Shown piece after piece: positions 44,181 to 56,727 of a DNA stretch of 64,000 bases. The stretch spans positions 85,232,207-85,296,206 of the forward strand of contig NC_068360.1 of NCBI RefSeq assembly GCF_020536995.1, read 5' to 3'. The DNA comes from Dreissena polymorpha. Lineage: Eukaryota > Mollusca > Bivalvia > Myida > Dreissenidae. Below the pieces are notes generated by a model. It did no database searches. It had not been told where the DNA came from and worked only from the letters and a program-made list of their open reading frames with translations. A program made the translations under genes and the position numbers. Position 1 is the first letter of the stretch. Each line of letters opens with the position of its first letter.

Positions 44181-45029
44181 AGTTAACATGGTTCCCAGCC
44201 AACCTGGAAATCAGGGAAAACTGGAAAAAGACTCTTTTTTCCAGTCAGGAATTGGAAAGTTTGTGAAATCAGGGAAAATCAGGGAATTTTGTTTGGTCAG
44301 ACTTTCCCGACTTGTGTCGAGAAGTCCATACAATTTAAACAGCAAATCATTTCCTCTGCATATCTATCGTGACTTGTGTAGTATACGTGTAGCTTCGTAT
44401 GTCTGCAACTGCTATTTATTCAGGGTGTCTAAAACAAGAAATAGGTCAAATCATGATCCTGGAAGTTTTATTTCCATCAGGAAAAATCAGGGAATTTTGT
44501 TCATACAAAAAGCTGGATTCCTGTTAAAGCAATATAGAGGCATGAAATGCATTTTTCTGTTATATGTCCACAATAATTCCATAGTGATGACCCAGCTTGA
44601 ATATGAGGATTTGTGAATTATTATTGCTAACCGACATACATTTTTAGTAGTACATCAGGATTCAATACCAATACTTAGTGAAAATGGCATCGGAAGAACA
44701 TTTGTTCATTGTACTAGATAGAATGATACATTATCTATCCATCTTATACTTTTTTGCAGTTTCAGTAATATTTGGTCTATAAATGATTTCAACATGATAT
44801 AATTATTAATCATTGCTAGGAAATGTTTATATGTGAAACAAAAATTAAAAGACGTTTTTTTCCCCATTTATGTATCTATGTATACATCTTTTGTTGCAAA
44901 CAGTTATGCAACATGTGTCAGAAACAACACGACAAATATATGGACGGAATGATTTTTTCACTTATGTGGGTGTGTTGGCTCCACTTCACACGATACAGTC
45001 ATTGTAGTTAATTGAAAAAACGCATCTTA

Positions 45030-45075
45030 CAATGTGAGATGAGTTCTGGGTTCAAGCCCCAGCAGTGGCCTATCA
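45030..45075 (+). other. tRNA-like B-box remnant
   Basis: 'gggttcaagccc' is a good Pol III B box with short pairing arms, but no cloverleaf or A box could be completed. Probably part of an old SINE. The same sequence recurs at 55685-55710. Confidence 0.35.
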
Positions 45076-45667
45076 TGTGTGATATACAGAGCCCATATGA
45101 TTAAATATACACAGTTATCTATTTAAAGAATTCAATTAAATATAAGGAATAATGTTAAAGGGGAATTGCTGCTAACCATTTTTGGGATTGTATTGTAATT
45201 TTTTGCCAAATTTGACATTCAATAACAGGGTTTATAACATCCCAAGCATAACTGTTTCTAAATTAAAAAAAAAAAACAAGTCGAAGTGTGCAGAATATCA
45301 AAAATTTGAAACTTTCTGATGTCTAAAAGTCATTAAATGCCACTTAAGTTTACATTTTTTTGTTCAAAATGACCCATTTTGTGCTGTTCATTATTGGTTA
45401 ATGTTTTACGCTGTCAGGTCCAAAAGCGCACATTCTGTAGCTTGTTTGGACCATAATCTATAATGCGGCCAAGTTCAGCAGATTCGGCCCAGTGGTTCTG
45501 ATTTTATACGCCGTGCCTAGCTTTTAATGAGTATTACTCACTGACTTATGCATATGAGCTCGGCTGTTTTCGGAGAATACCTGAGGTATTCTCATAGCCA
45601 GCTCATCGTATGTGTCATGTCTTTTCGCCTTCTGCTGGCTCCGCCATGCTAAACCTTAACATTGAAC

Positions 45668-45815
45668 CATTGTACCCACAATTTTCGTACCCACATTTTT
45701 TTCGTACCAAAGTTTTCGTACCCACATTTGTTTAGTACCAAAATGTGTGTTCCCGCATTTTCTTACCCAATATTTCGAACCCACATTTTTTTAGTTCCCA
45801 CTCATTCCATCCCGC
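45668..45815. repeat. Degenerate 'ttttcgtacccacatt' array (copy 1)
   Basis: About seven imperfect copies. The second copy is at 56315-56470. Confidence 0.82.
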
Positions 45816-45843
45816 GAAACCCTTAAGGTGTCGCAACTCTAGT

Positions 45844-46708
45844 ATGGAATGAGTGCTATATTGACGTCATCATTGATGACGTTCAATTGAACGAATGATA
45901 TGGCGACTAAAAATTCGTTAAGCTCCTGGTTATAGCCGCGATTTGGGAGTCTTGAAAACTGGCCCAACACTTGTGCTGAAATTTGACATGTATATGGACC
46001 AGAATGCGATCTACCTTTTGGCGTATTCGTCATATCTGGGAAAAGTCCAGTTTTTGATAAATTTACGAAAAGTGGTGTTTTTTATTGCGCAATCGCTATA
46101 AAATGAGTACTCGCTGGAAGCGTTAATAGCGTTAATAGCAACCCCAAACACAATTCACCCCCAAGAGACAATTCACGCGCTAGACACTTAAAATTTGATT
46201 TTAAATAATACATATTGCGATTTTATTCCCAAATTAATTACTAATTTCATCTCTCGTTTAACATACGTTTTAGAAAATATTAACAAAAACAAACAAAAAC
46301 AAACAGCCGTTAAATTTTATTGTTGTAAATATGGTAACCTGATTACCATATCCACTAGCGTCTATGCATATTTACACATAAAAAATAGTTCGCAAGTAAG
46401 CAACAACAATCACATTCAAACGCACAATTATTTAACCAAAATATATAAATTTATGCTAGAAATCGAAACTTAAATACAATGTCTGCACTAAAAACACAAT
46501 ACCAATAGTTTTTACAATAACACATTCGACATGTACATGTACTTCCAACAACACGCCAACCTCTATTTTCAAAGCGAATGTGTAGAGTAACATTTCAACA
46601 ATAAAGACAAACTGGAACTGGAGTTTAACTTAGTGCGCAAATTGGAAGTGATTACAGTAATTTATTTTTCAACTTGTCAATCTCCGTAGTATACGTTTTA
46701 GTTGTGAG
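45844..46708. other. Unique non-coding DNA before the 46.7 kb exon
   Basis: AT-rich, no repeat recognised. It should contain the promoter or 5' UTR of the exon starting at 46709, but no TATA or CpG block is obvious. Confidence 0.45.
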
Positions 46709-46996
46709 ATGTTAACGGTTTCCCAAAAAAACATGCCTTCGCTACGAAGTCAAAGTGGGTGGGGAACGAGACTGCTTGTGGATTTCGAGTTGCTGGAAGT
46801 TTGTAACGAAGCTGCTTTTGTGCAATATTCAGCGATTTTGCAAGCTGTGTGTTTGAAGTTGGAGATATATATTGCTGACATTAATGATGTTGTGTACGTT
46901 CTTGTGACCACTGATCTGCATATGATACCAGTGGGAGAGCATCCCGAATCCCAGTTCCCACATAGTCTGCAACAGATGTTTCCTGGTCGAGTGGTG
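46709..46996 (+). CDS. First coding exon of an unidentified gene
   Basis: ATG at 46709, with an alternative in-frame ATG at 46733 preceded by AAC. It opens 96 codons ending exactly at GTGGTG/GTAAGT, a perfect donor, in phase 0. From the second ATG it reads MPSLRSQSGWGTRLLVDFEL, LEVCNEAAFVQYSAILQAVC, LKLEIYIADINDVVYVLVTT and on to FPGRVV. The composition is that of a globular cytosolic protein and differs sharply from the AT-driven frames nearby. Downstream exons are not clear: 'gttgacag' at about 47786 followed by GTAAGT near 47811 could frame a 23-nt exon in phase, but that is weak. No family recognised. Confidence 0.7.
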
Positions 46997-47249
46997 GTAA
47001 GTTTCATCGTTATAACATGCATATTACACATTTTACATTATTTGTGCTATTTTTGACACCCATTTTTCATGCTGATGAACCAACGGTCAGTGCCAGTAGT
47101 CCTACTGTCATTGGTCTGTGTGCTTGTTGAAAGTACATGTAGAAAGGGTTGATTAGCTCCAATAGCCATGTTGCTCTTTTTGGATAAAATTTATGGCAGT
47201 TGGCTTTTTTATCTTTGTGCAGCAACATCTGCCGCCTCATTTTTTGAAA

Positions 47250-48430
47250 ACATTAGTCGCACACTGTTCATATTGTGGAAAAATGAGTCTTGCATGTAAA
47301 AGTAAGAAAAATGGGTGGTGACTATTCAACAATGTGAAAAATGAGTCGCGCATTGTTTAAAATACTTAAAATATCAGTCGCAAAACATTAGAAAAATGTA
47401 AAAAAGTGTCTCACAATGTTGAAAATGTGAAATATGAGTCGTACAATGTTGAAGGTTGTAAAAAATGAGCCTCGCAATCTAGACAATTATGGAAAATAAG
47501 TAAGGGGACAAAAATTCCACTCGTCTGCTCATATTGACGAGTGAAATCTTTAAAGGACAAGTGAATTTCCCTAAAGCGCTCGTCCTACAGGACGAGAGAA
47601 AAAGCTGATGTTAAAATATGTTTTTTAAGACCCGTAAATAATTAAATAAAATCATTTCTTAAAGCATATCTATTCCGAAAGTAGAACGAGAATGAACTGG
47701 AAATTGTAATTGTAAATTTCATTACAACAGGTGCGCATTGTTATGCGAGACTAAGTCGCGAGTAAATATTGGTGTCAATGTTGACAGGGAAACATCCGAC
47801 TGCATTCACTGTAAGTATTGATTTTTAAAGAATTATTTAACTGCAAAGTACAGTTTATAACTAGTCTGAATTTCGTCCAAAAATGTCTGACATTTGAGCG
47901 TTCTTTAAAGGGATGGGGGGGAGTTTGGTGTTCAAACATCCCAACAGGAAAGCACGCAAGCATTAGAAAAAAGTAAAACAGCAGTCTTCATTTATTTATT
48001 TTGTGTTCCTCATAAATAACTTATTTCACTGCTCAACATTTCTTTTTTGATCAGCTGGCATGAATAACTGAGTAAGCAGCATTTTAGCAGTGATATAGTA
48101 AATTTTATTAGTCATATTAGCCCTTTGCAAACTTTATTTCACACATATTCAAGGACGAGTGCATATGTGTTTGCAGGACGAGTGCACATTTAAATGCACT
48201 CGTCCTGCAGGACGAGTGCAGTTTAGAAATATTTTTGTCCCCTGTAAGTTGCACACTGTTCAAAATTGTGAACAAATGACTTGTGACTGTTGGAAATAGT
48301 GAAAATAATTAATTGAGGCATTGTTCAAATTTGTGAAAATATGAGTCTCAAAACTATTCAAATTTGTGAGAAAAAAAGTCGCTAACTGTCGAAAAATGTT
48401 GAAAAATGAGTGCACACTTTTTAAAATACT
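47250..48430. repeat. ~34-bp degenerate array split by an inserted element
   Basis: 'gaaaaatgagtcgcacattgtt'-type units run from 47250 to 47503 and resume at 48243-48430. Confidence 0.78.
47504..48242. mobile_element. 739-bp element with GGGGACAAAAAT inverted ends
   Basis: Left end GGGGACAAAAATTCCACTCG, right end the complement of GGGGACAAAAATATTTC. Inside, 'cactcgtcc' and 'ggacgagtg' repeat in both directions, including a perfect palindrome centred near 48208 (gcactcgtcctgcaggacga...). No coding capacity. It sits inside the 34-bp array. Confidence 0.75.
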
Positions 48431-48676
48431 GACCATTTGCATTGCAAATTCCTCTACCCGGTAATTAAATACTGACCATTTGTGTTGCAAATTCCTCTAA
48501 TTTTTGCAAAAACAGCTTTCACTATTTATTTATTTAATAATAATCAGCGTTCTAGATAAGCTGCGTATCAGCGTAATATACGCATTCGAAATATCAAGAT
48601 ACGCTCAATTTATCATTTCGTGCGTACATTTAAGCAAGCCAATCTGGACTTACGCTAATGCTGTAAATTCTCTGCG

Positions 48677-49478
48677 CAGTGCCCCAGATAATTATTTGAG
48701 AAATAGGGTTTTCACCCATTGATTTGAAAAATAGGGTGATTTCCTTCTTGAAATAGGGTGAAATAATTTATAAAAATGCATACCTTTATATCATTAATGT
48801 TTTACTTCTGTGGAAGATGCTCACTTGTACTGATTCAATAAAACTTTAAACTATCATAATTAACTTTAATAAACTGATGTTTCATAACATCTTTAATCAT
48901 TGAAACTGTCCTTAATATAAACTTAAAACAAACAAAAATTCGATAACACGAATGATCATTTGGCTCTTGCTTTCTTGGTTCGAAACAGTTTGCGATCGAC
49001 TGATATTTTTTTCTCAACAATAGCGGAAGTCTTTCGACCTCTCTTAGACATTTTTATTTTGCATCGTTATAGAAACTGAAAGTACGGGCACTTTATAAAT
49101 ACATGCACAATGAGCGACGGATAAAGTCAGATTGAAAACGCATGTATGTCGAGGAAAACAATTTGATCACACTTTATTTAACTATGAAATCTAGAACGCA
49201 GAGAGTTTGAATAAAGCTTGACTTGTTTTCATGGTCCGTCATCCAGGCGCTTGCTTAATAAATACGCGTGACGATAATAATTTCAAAGAGAAAATACCGA
49301 AAATGAGCATTTAGTATTTTCGATTGAAGCTATTGTGTTTGTACGCATTGAATTTGACGAATTTGCGCACAAATCAAAATGGTTGCGTTTTCAATAGGCA
49401 TGTTATTGAATTTCTTTGCGTTTTTTAGACATTTTAATAGGGTGAAAGACGCAGATACACAGCTTATCTGGGGCACTG
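48677..49478. mobile_element. 802-bp element with 15-bp TIRs CAGTGCCCCAGATAA
   Basis: CAGTGCCCCAGATAA at 48677 is matched by TTATCTGGGGCACTG ending at 49478. 'aaatagggtg' repeats occur near the left end and 'aatagggtgaaag' near the right. CAGTG ends recall hAT elements, but no 8-bp duplication is seen. No transposase. Confidence 0.6.
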
Positions 49479-50385
49479 ATGCGTATATCATAAACAAAAA
49501 ATATAAACAGCTGATTGTCTTTAGCCAAAAATGAGACTGGTTATCGTAAAAATTAGAGCTGGTTGTAGAAATAGTTAGCCAGTCGGTATGTATACTCTGT
49601 AGCATCTAGATGCATGGTAAATTTAGTATTGATTTTTTAACAGACAGTCAAGCGCTTATGTGTTTATTAAATTACATGAAGTGGTCAGCATGGCTTCTTC
49701 CAAGCCAACACAAATTACTTCTCAAAGTACAATTGATTCTTTGTGTATGGCAAAAATTGTATCGAGTAATAAAATTGTACTGCCAATACTGAATGATTTA
49801 AATTCCTCTGTTTTAAAATCAAAAAGGAACCACTAAAATGCTAATAAAACAACTGTTGAAAGTTGGCAAAAAAGTTCTCCGTTGGCCACGGTGGTGGATA
49901 ATAACGACGAAGATCTTAAATGTAATCTGCCAACAAGTTAAAATAACAAGAAATTAAGAAACCTACTAATATGAAGGAATACACATAGTTAGTGGTTAAT
50001 TGTTATTAAAGTAGAGTGTCTGTACCCCGGCTATATTCTGGTTTTACTTTTAGCAAATTACCCTTCAACCAAGGCGAAATTTGACCATTTACCCCTATGC
50101 TTTGAAAAGTGGGGGTATTTACCCCCATGGGTACATTTTTTTTATCCTATTACCAGCTGAAAATCGATAGTATAACAACGATCGTATAAACTTTACCTTA
50201 ATACTATCGCTATTTTTTCCGACCTCTATCTTAAGAACACTATATGTTTAAATGTGACGTCATAGCAAATGATGACGTTGAAGTAAACAAACACTTTGAA
50301 GTCAACTTGGAAAACCAGCGCTGTTTCTTTGAATTTTAAAGTATTTATACTTTTTTTGAACGATAAATGACCACAAAAAAGGATA
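49479..50385. other. Non-coding, nothing recognised
   Basis: AT-rich. A 'catttaccccta' / 'atttacccccat' doublet near 50085-50130 is the only repetition noticed. Confidence 0.5.
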
Positions 50386-50387
50386 AA

Positions 50388-50530
50388 TAGAAAATTATGT
50401 GGATAAACTGGATAAAGATCAAGTTTATCATGCTCGGCACGAACCATGTTAGCGGCAAGCCTCGCGCTTCATCGGTTCTAAGCCTCGCATGATAAACTTG
50501 ATCCAAAACTCACATAATATTCTCTATATC
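50388..50530. mobile_element. Palindromic mini-element (MITE-like)
   Basis: GATCAAGTTTATCATGC (50417-50433) and its exact complement (50487-50503) form a 17-bp stem. Pairing continues outward with gaps to 'agaaaattatgtg' / 'cacataatattct'. The loop contains a further GAACC/GGTTC pair. Confidence 0.7.
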
Positions 50531-50958
50531 TATAATGCTGAATAATTGAGGTAAAAAAACAAGTCTATTATAAAAAAATTCAGTTTAAAGAAATCGTAAT
50601 TATTTTTTATTTAAAGTTATTTACGGCCATTTCATATGCCTATAATTATTATCATTTTTTTTATTATGATATTGTGTGACAGAGGTCCTAATTTAACGAC
50701 AACTCTTGTGTTTAAACTGTTAAACAAATTAACAGTATACTATATGCAAAGACTCACACTGGACAAATTAATCATTAAATCTACAATGAATGGGAAGTAA
50801 GCATTTGTCCCTCTATTTACATTGTTTTTTATCATGATAGAGTTTTTTTTTCTCTAACCCGTGATATTAAAGAAAAGATGAAACTGATCAAACAGCAAAG
50901 CTCAGTCTTGTATGGTATGAAATTACTGAGGGTGTATATCTCATACACCATCACTCAC

Positions 50959-52406
50959 TTACTAAGGCTCGATTGGTCATTGTTGGCTCGGGTACTACTT
51001 ACATGTACCCTGGGTAGTATACTTACATGTACCCCGGGTACGGAGTATATACTTAAACGTACCCGGTGATATTAGACTGTACCTGAGTTGTATATCCTCC
51101 CAAAATCCGATACGCTACTGATTACCGTTAAACGATATTGTTTACCTTAAACAAACTTCTATTTTAAAATTTCTGCATCATGTTGCTTTTTATCCCCACA
51201 CTTTTTGAAAAGCGTGGGGATATTGATCATATTGTGGGTATCTCCGCCGTCCGTCCGTCCTGGCCTGGCCACTATCTCCTCCTACACTATATGCACTAGA
51301 ACCTTGAAACTTACACACATGGTAGCTATGAGCATATGTGCGACCCTGCACTATTTGGAATTTTGATCTGACCCCTGGGTCAAAAGTTATGTGGTTGGGC
51401 CCGGGCCGGGTCAGAGATTTTTACTCATTTTTTAGGTTATTTTACTATAATTTCTTCATTTCTACACTGATTGTCTTCAAATTGATACCAAACCTCTCTT
51501 ATGACAATACGGTAAATCTCAACTATGCATGGCCCCATTACCAACCCTGGGGGCCCCGCCCACATAGGCCACTCCCACTAAAAATTGCAGTTTTACTATA
51601 ATTTCTTAATTTCTACACCGATTCACTTCAAATTGATACTGAACCTTTCTTATGACAAAACTATCAACCTCAGATATGCATGGGCCCCATTACCAACCCT
51701 GGGGAACCCCACCCACATAGGCCACGCCAACCCAAAAATGCCTTTTACTATAATTTCTTCATTTCTACAACGATTCACTTCAAATTGATACGGAACCTCG
51801 GCCCCATTATCAACCCTGGAGCGCCCCGCCCACATAGGCCACACCCACCAAAAATTGCCTTTTACTATAATTTCTTCATTTCTACACCGATTTACTTCAA
51901 ATTGATACTGAACCTCTCTTATGACAATACGATCAATCTCAACTATGTATGGCCCCATTACCAACCCTGGGGCAATCCGCCCACATAGGCCACGCCCATC
52001 CAAAATTGCCTTTTACTATAATTTCTTCAATTCTACACCAGTTCACTTCTAATTGATAATGAACTTCTCTTATGACAATACGGTCAATCTCAACTATGCA
52101 TGGCCACATTACCAACCCTGGGGTGCCCCTGGGTCAAACATGCGGCGTGGGGATACGCGTCGGCCTCTGCCGCACCATTTCTAGTTAAGTATGCATGTCT
52201 ATAATATAAAGGCTGTTAAAAGGAAAATTGACCTAAATGTGAACATAATTAATTTTTACAAATTAGCCGACAACAACTGATTTAGCATTAAAATTCTCAG
52301 TTACGTTTTAGTATATTTATCGTACCCAGGGTACATGTAAGTATACTTAAGAGTACCTGAGGTGCATGTAAGTACTGTGCCAACAATGACCAATGAAGCC
52401 TTACTA
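50959..52406. mobile_element. MITE with GTACCC-rich inverted repeats, interrupted by a Helitron-like element
   Basis: Left arm 'ttactaaggctcgattggtc' and right arm (complement of) 'agtaaggcttcattggtcat' start about 85-bp inverted repeats. These contain repeated 'acttacatgtaccc' and end near 'ctgggtacg'. Without the 992-bp insertion the element would be about 456 bp. Confidence 0.75.
51193..52184 (+). mobile_element. Non-autonomous Helitron-like element, 992 bp
   Basis: Starts TCCCCACAC directly after an A and ends CTAG directly before a T, the A/T insertion site of Helitrons. A short hairpin CGGC-CTCT-GCCG (52161-52172) lies 8 nt before the CTAG. The 5' end can itself fold (ccccacactttt / aaaagcgtgggg). 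The body has five 'tttactataatttctt' units, about 151 bp apart except for one of 117 bp. No Rep/helicase is encoded. It lies inside the GTACCC MITE. Confidence 0.72.
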
Positions 52407-52929
52407 ACTGTATAATGATTATATCTCACCAACTACCTTAACCTTGTGTTTATTAACCTGAAATTTATGTAAAATCTGGCTTTTTTACTTTAATTTTTCA
52501 TTCAATTGATTATGCAATTTTTGACTTATCTCGTGGGAAATTATTTGAATCTTTGGATATTAATGTATTTTAATGTTGTGTTTGTCACGCATAATTCAGT
52601 GTTTTCCAAAAAATTGAGTAGCCAGTTATATGGGCAGCAACTATGCGGTAAAACAAAAGCATTTGTGACATTTAACTTGATGTATTTGGGAATAGTAGCC
52701 GGCATGTAAAAGAAGTCGTTTTAATGCAGGTATTACATTGTAAATATTTATTTATTATTTCGAAGATAACAGTCATTGCAACGTGTTTAGTGAATATTAC
52801 ATCGATAGGCTGGCATGAAAAGTAGCTCCTTTTGAAGCACAAACTGCATCCAAGAATATATCATGGCTGACCCGGTTTGATGAGGCCTGTTTTTGATAAT
52901 AATTTATTACTATTTTTACTTCCGTGTTC

Positions 52930-53200
52930 ATAATCTTTACGGGCGCCATGCTGGAAATAGTCCGTTTCCCACAATGCATTTACAGCGTTGACACACTGGG
53001 TCTATACCGGGAAAAACCACGCGCCAGTTTTGGCGCCTGACGTCATCCCGCCGAAATTTTCATTGGGCAATTCATATGTAAACGTCATTGTATTCGCAAA
53101 AAGGCGGTAAACTTTAAAAGCCAGACATTGAGGGCAAGGTGCGAAAGTAAAATGTCTCGGATATTGGGAAAAAAACGCGCGTGTTAGTCAGTTAAATAGT
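52930..53200. promoter_or_regulatory. CpG promoter-like block with CRE (copy 2)
   Basis: TGACGTCA at 53038-53045 preceded by 'gttttggcgcc'. Plus-strand ATG at 53152 as in copy 1, but here the frame closes after 11 codons and the donor reads AGTTAAAT. The minus-strand frame from 52949 (MAPVKIMNTEVKIVINYYQK) is open for 50 codons. Copy 1 and copy 2 thus each preserve a different frame. Confidence 0.5.
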
Positions 53201-54029
53201 TACTTAGTTAGTTACTTATTTTGTTTAAAGTTCATAAATTTATATTGAAAAGTGTAAGGCAATAATAACTTAAACGGACTAATGCACAATGTGACCAACG
53301 GACTGTCGGATTACTAACGGTAAGAAAACATGCAGTTTATTGTCAATATTGACAAAAATCTGCGCAGATTTATTGGCTTTGCGTAATGCCCCTTTTCGCA
53401 CTGTTTTCAGAAACTTGTGTTTACAATCACACTCGCATATGGAAATATCATGAATATTAGTGACATGAACGCCTGTGAATGTCTTTGCTGCAACTAGTTT
53501 AGTGGAGTGTAACATATATTATGCGCATGCGCTTCGATTGTTTTATTACATGCGGTATTGGCAGCCATTTAAAGAAATGTGAAAACAACACATTAATCTT
53601 ACTTGTTCTCGTTCTAATTAATATAATTTTTCAACAGCTTGGTCGAGTATCGAGGTAAATATATTTAAATGCGTTTGCATATAAACTGAATACCGTATGA
53701 AACGTGTAGATGATGCTTTTCTGCATTTATTAACGACTGCAATTGTTTGTGAAATACCATTGTTTTTTACTGTTATAAAATTGTGTATTTCTAATATTTG
53801 GGTATAATACGTGTGTCTGGATATATTAGATATATTATATGGTTGTTTTATATAGTGCATATACAATGAATAACTTATGAGGGCTTAGTGTGACGATTTA
53901 GAATACAGTTTGGATCCTGATGAGACGCCATGGTTTGTGGTGTCTCATAAAGTGCAAATATTTCAAGGGAGACGACTGTTATAAGTTTCTGATCAGCACA
54001 AATTACACAATTAACTCCCTTTCTTTACG

Positions 54030-54790
54030 GGCTCCATGAAAATGCTATGTCCACGTATAAAACTGTTTTACAGTGTGAAGACCCTACATAAAAATGCGGA
54101 TTTTTTTCTTACGTGGTATCTTGCGACACACATTTTCAAGTCTATTTCATTACATTTGGCATATATATTAACAAAAATGGCATCGTATGAACATGTCGTC
54201 ATAGTATATAAGCAACATTGAAGCCTAATATACATTCATCTATTATTATTTGGGCACAAATAATTTTACCGTATGAAGACCCTACATAAAAATGCTGATT
54301 TTGTTCTTACTTGGTACCTGGCGACACACATTTTCAAGTCTATTTCATTAAATTTGGCATAGATATTTATAAAAATGGCATCGTATGAACCAGTAGTCAA
54401 AGTATAAGCAACATTGAAGCCTAATATGCATTCATCTATGATTATTTGGGCACAAACAATTTTACTGTGTGAAAGCCCTACATAAAAATGCTGATTTTTT
54501 TCTTACTTGGTATCTGGCAACACACATTTTCAAGTCTGTTTCATTAAATTTGGCATCTATATTAATAAAAATGGCATTGTATGAACATGTCCTCATAGTA
54601 TAAGCATAGAAGCATAATACGCATTCATCTATTATAATTTGGGCTCATACAATTTTACCGTGTTAACACCATATATCAAGTTGCAGATTTTTTTAATACT
54701 AGTATTCGCCACATACCCACAGGCATTTTCATTAATATCTCAGAAAAAAAGACATATAAATTAATACACATGGCATCTAAAGAACATTTT
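54030..54790. repeat. ~195-bp tandem array, about four units (copy 2)
   Basis: Counterpart of 43440-44180. Confidence 0.85.
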
Positions 54791-56314
54791 ATCAAAGTTA
54801 AACATGGTTCCCAGCCAACCTGGAAATCAGGGAAAACTGGAAAAAGACTCTTTTTTTCCAGTCAGGGAATTTGGAAAGTTTGTGAAATCAGGGAAAAATC
54901 AGGGAATTTTGTTTGGTCAGACTTTCCCGACTTGTGTCGAGAAGTCCATACAATTTAAACAGCAAATCATTTCCTCTGCATATCTATCGTGACTTTGTAG
55001 TATACGTGTAGCTTAGTTATGTCTGCAACTGCTATTTATTCAGGGTGTCTAAAACAAGAAATAGGTCAAAATCATGATCCTGGAAGTTTTATTTTCCATC
55101 AGGGAAAAATCAGGGAATTTTGTTCATACAAAAAGCTGGGATTCCTGTTAAAGCAATATAGAGGCATGAAATGCATTTTTCTGTTATATGTCCACAAATA
55201 ATTCCACTTAGTGATGACCCAGCTTGAATATGAGGATTTGTTGAATTATTATTGCTAACCGACATACATTTTTAGTAGTACATCAGGATTCAATACCAAT
55301 ACCTTAGTGAAAATGGCATCGGAAGAACATTTGTTCATTGTACTAGATAGAATGATACATTATATCTATCCATCTTATACTTTTTTGCAGTTTCAGTAAT
55401 ATTTGGTCTATAAATGATTTCAACATGATATAATTATTAATCATTGCTAGGAAATGTTTATATGTGAAACAAAAATTAAAAAAGACGTTTTTTTCCCCCA
55501 TTTATGTATCTATGTATACATCTTTTGTTGCAAACAGTTATGCAACATGTGTCAGAAAACACCCACGACAAATATATGGACGGAATGATTTTTTCACTTA
55601 TGTGGGTGTATGTTGGCTCCACTTCACACGATACAGTCATTGTAGTTTAATTGAAAAACGCATCTTACAATGTGAGATGAGTTCTGGGTTCAAGCCCCAG
55701 CAGTGGCCTATCATGTGTGATATACAGAGCCCATTATGATTAAATATACACAGTTATCTATTTAAAGAATTCAATTAAATATAAGGAATAATGTTAAAGG
55801 GGAATTGCTGCTTAACCATTTTTGGGATTGTATTGTAATTTTTTGCCAAATTTGACATTCAATAACAGGGTTTATAGACATCCCAAGCATAACTGTTTCT
55901 AAATTTAAAAAAAAAAACAAGTCGAAGTGTGCAGAATATCAAAAATTTGAAACTTTCTGATGTCTAAAAGTCATTAAATGCCACTTAAAGTTTACATTTT
56001 TTTGTTCAAAATGACCCATTTTGTGCTGTTCATTATTGGTTAATGTTTTACGCTGTCAGGTCCAAAAGCGCACATTCTGTAGCTTGTTTGGACCATAATC
56101 TATAATGCGGCCAAGTTTCAGCAGATTCGGCCCAGTGGTTCTGATTTTATACGCCGTGCCTAGCTTTTAATGAGTATTACTCACTGACTTATGCATATGA
56201 GCTCGGCTGTTTTCGGAGAATACCTGAGGTATTCTCATAGCCAGCTCATCGTATGTGTCATGTCTTTTCGCCTTCTGGCGTCCGCCATGCTAAAACCTTA
56301 ACATTGACCCATTG

Positions 56315-56470
56315 TACCCACAATTTTCGTACCCACATTTTTTTTCGTAACCAAAGTTTTCGTACCCACATTTGTTTAGTACCAAAAATGTGTGTTCCCG
56401 CATTTTCTTACCCAATATTTTCGAACCCACATTTTTTTAGTTCCCACTCATTCCATCCCGCGAAACCCTT
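56315..56470. repeat. Degenerate 'ttttcgtacccacatt' array (copy 2)
   Basis: Counterpart of 45668-45815. Confidence 0.82.
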
Positions 56471-56727
56471 AAGGTGTCGCAACTCTAGTTAAAGAGCATG
56501 GTGTAAATAAAGAGCATGTCAAGTTTTGAATATATTTGCTACATAACGTAATTTTATAACCCACAAACATTTTACTGTAACATAACGTTTTTTTAAGATA
56601 AGTGGTACAGGAAATACACGTCGAAAATCTTTTTAAAGATATTTCTTGTTTTATTTGATCGAGAATGTAACCCGCCTCCCAGTTTCGCTGAATGGGTCAA
56701 GTTCCCCACGGGTACTACTTCCCCGTA

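Larger units (their letters stand above)
42134..45843. repeat. 3.7 kb duplicated block, copy 1 (starts at the gap)
   Basis: Co-linear with 52725-56489 throughout. It is 55 nt shorter, mainly through single-base losses in homopolymers and elsewhere (for example 'acgtgttag' for 'acgtgtttag'). It begins at the first base after the gap and ends at 'cgcaactctagt', after which the two copies diverge. Confidence 0.97.
52725..56489. repeat. 3.8 kb duplicated block, copy 2
   Basis: Co-linear partner of 42134-45843. It retains the homopolymer bases missing in copy 1. Confidence 0.97.

Noticed and set aside
44188-44616. 142-codon frame with NQGKLEK and SGKIREF phrases
   Set aside because: The second copy of the block (54.8-55.2 kb) breaks the frame repeatedly, and the phrases come from 'tcagggaaaa' repeats.
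47787-47810. 23-nt exon continuing the 46.7 kb gene
   Set aside because: In phase with good-looking sites but far too short to support without transcript data.
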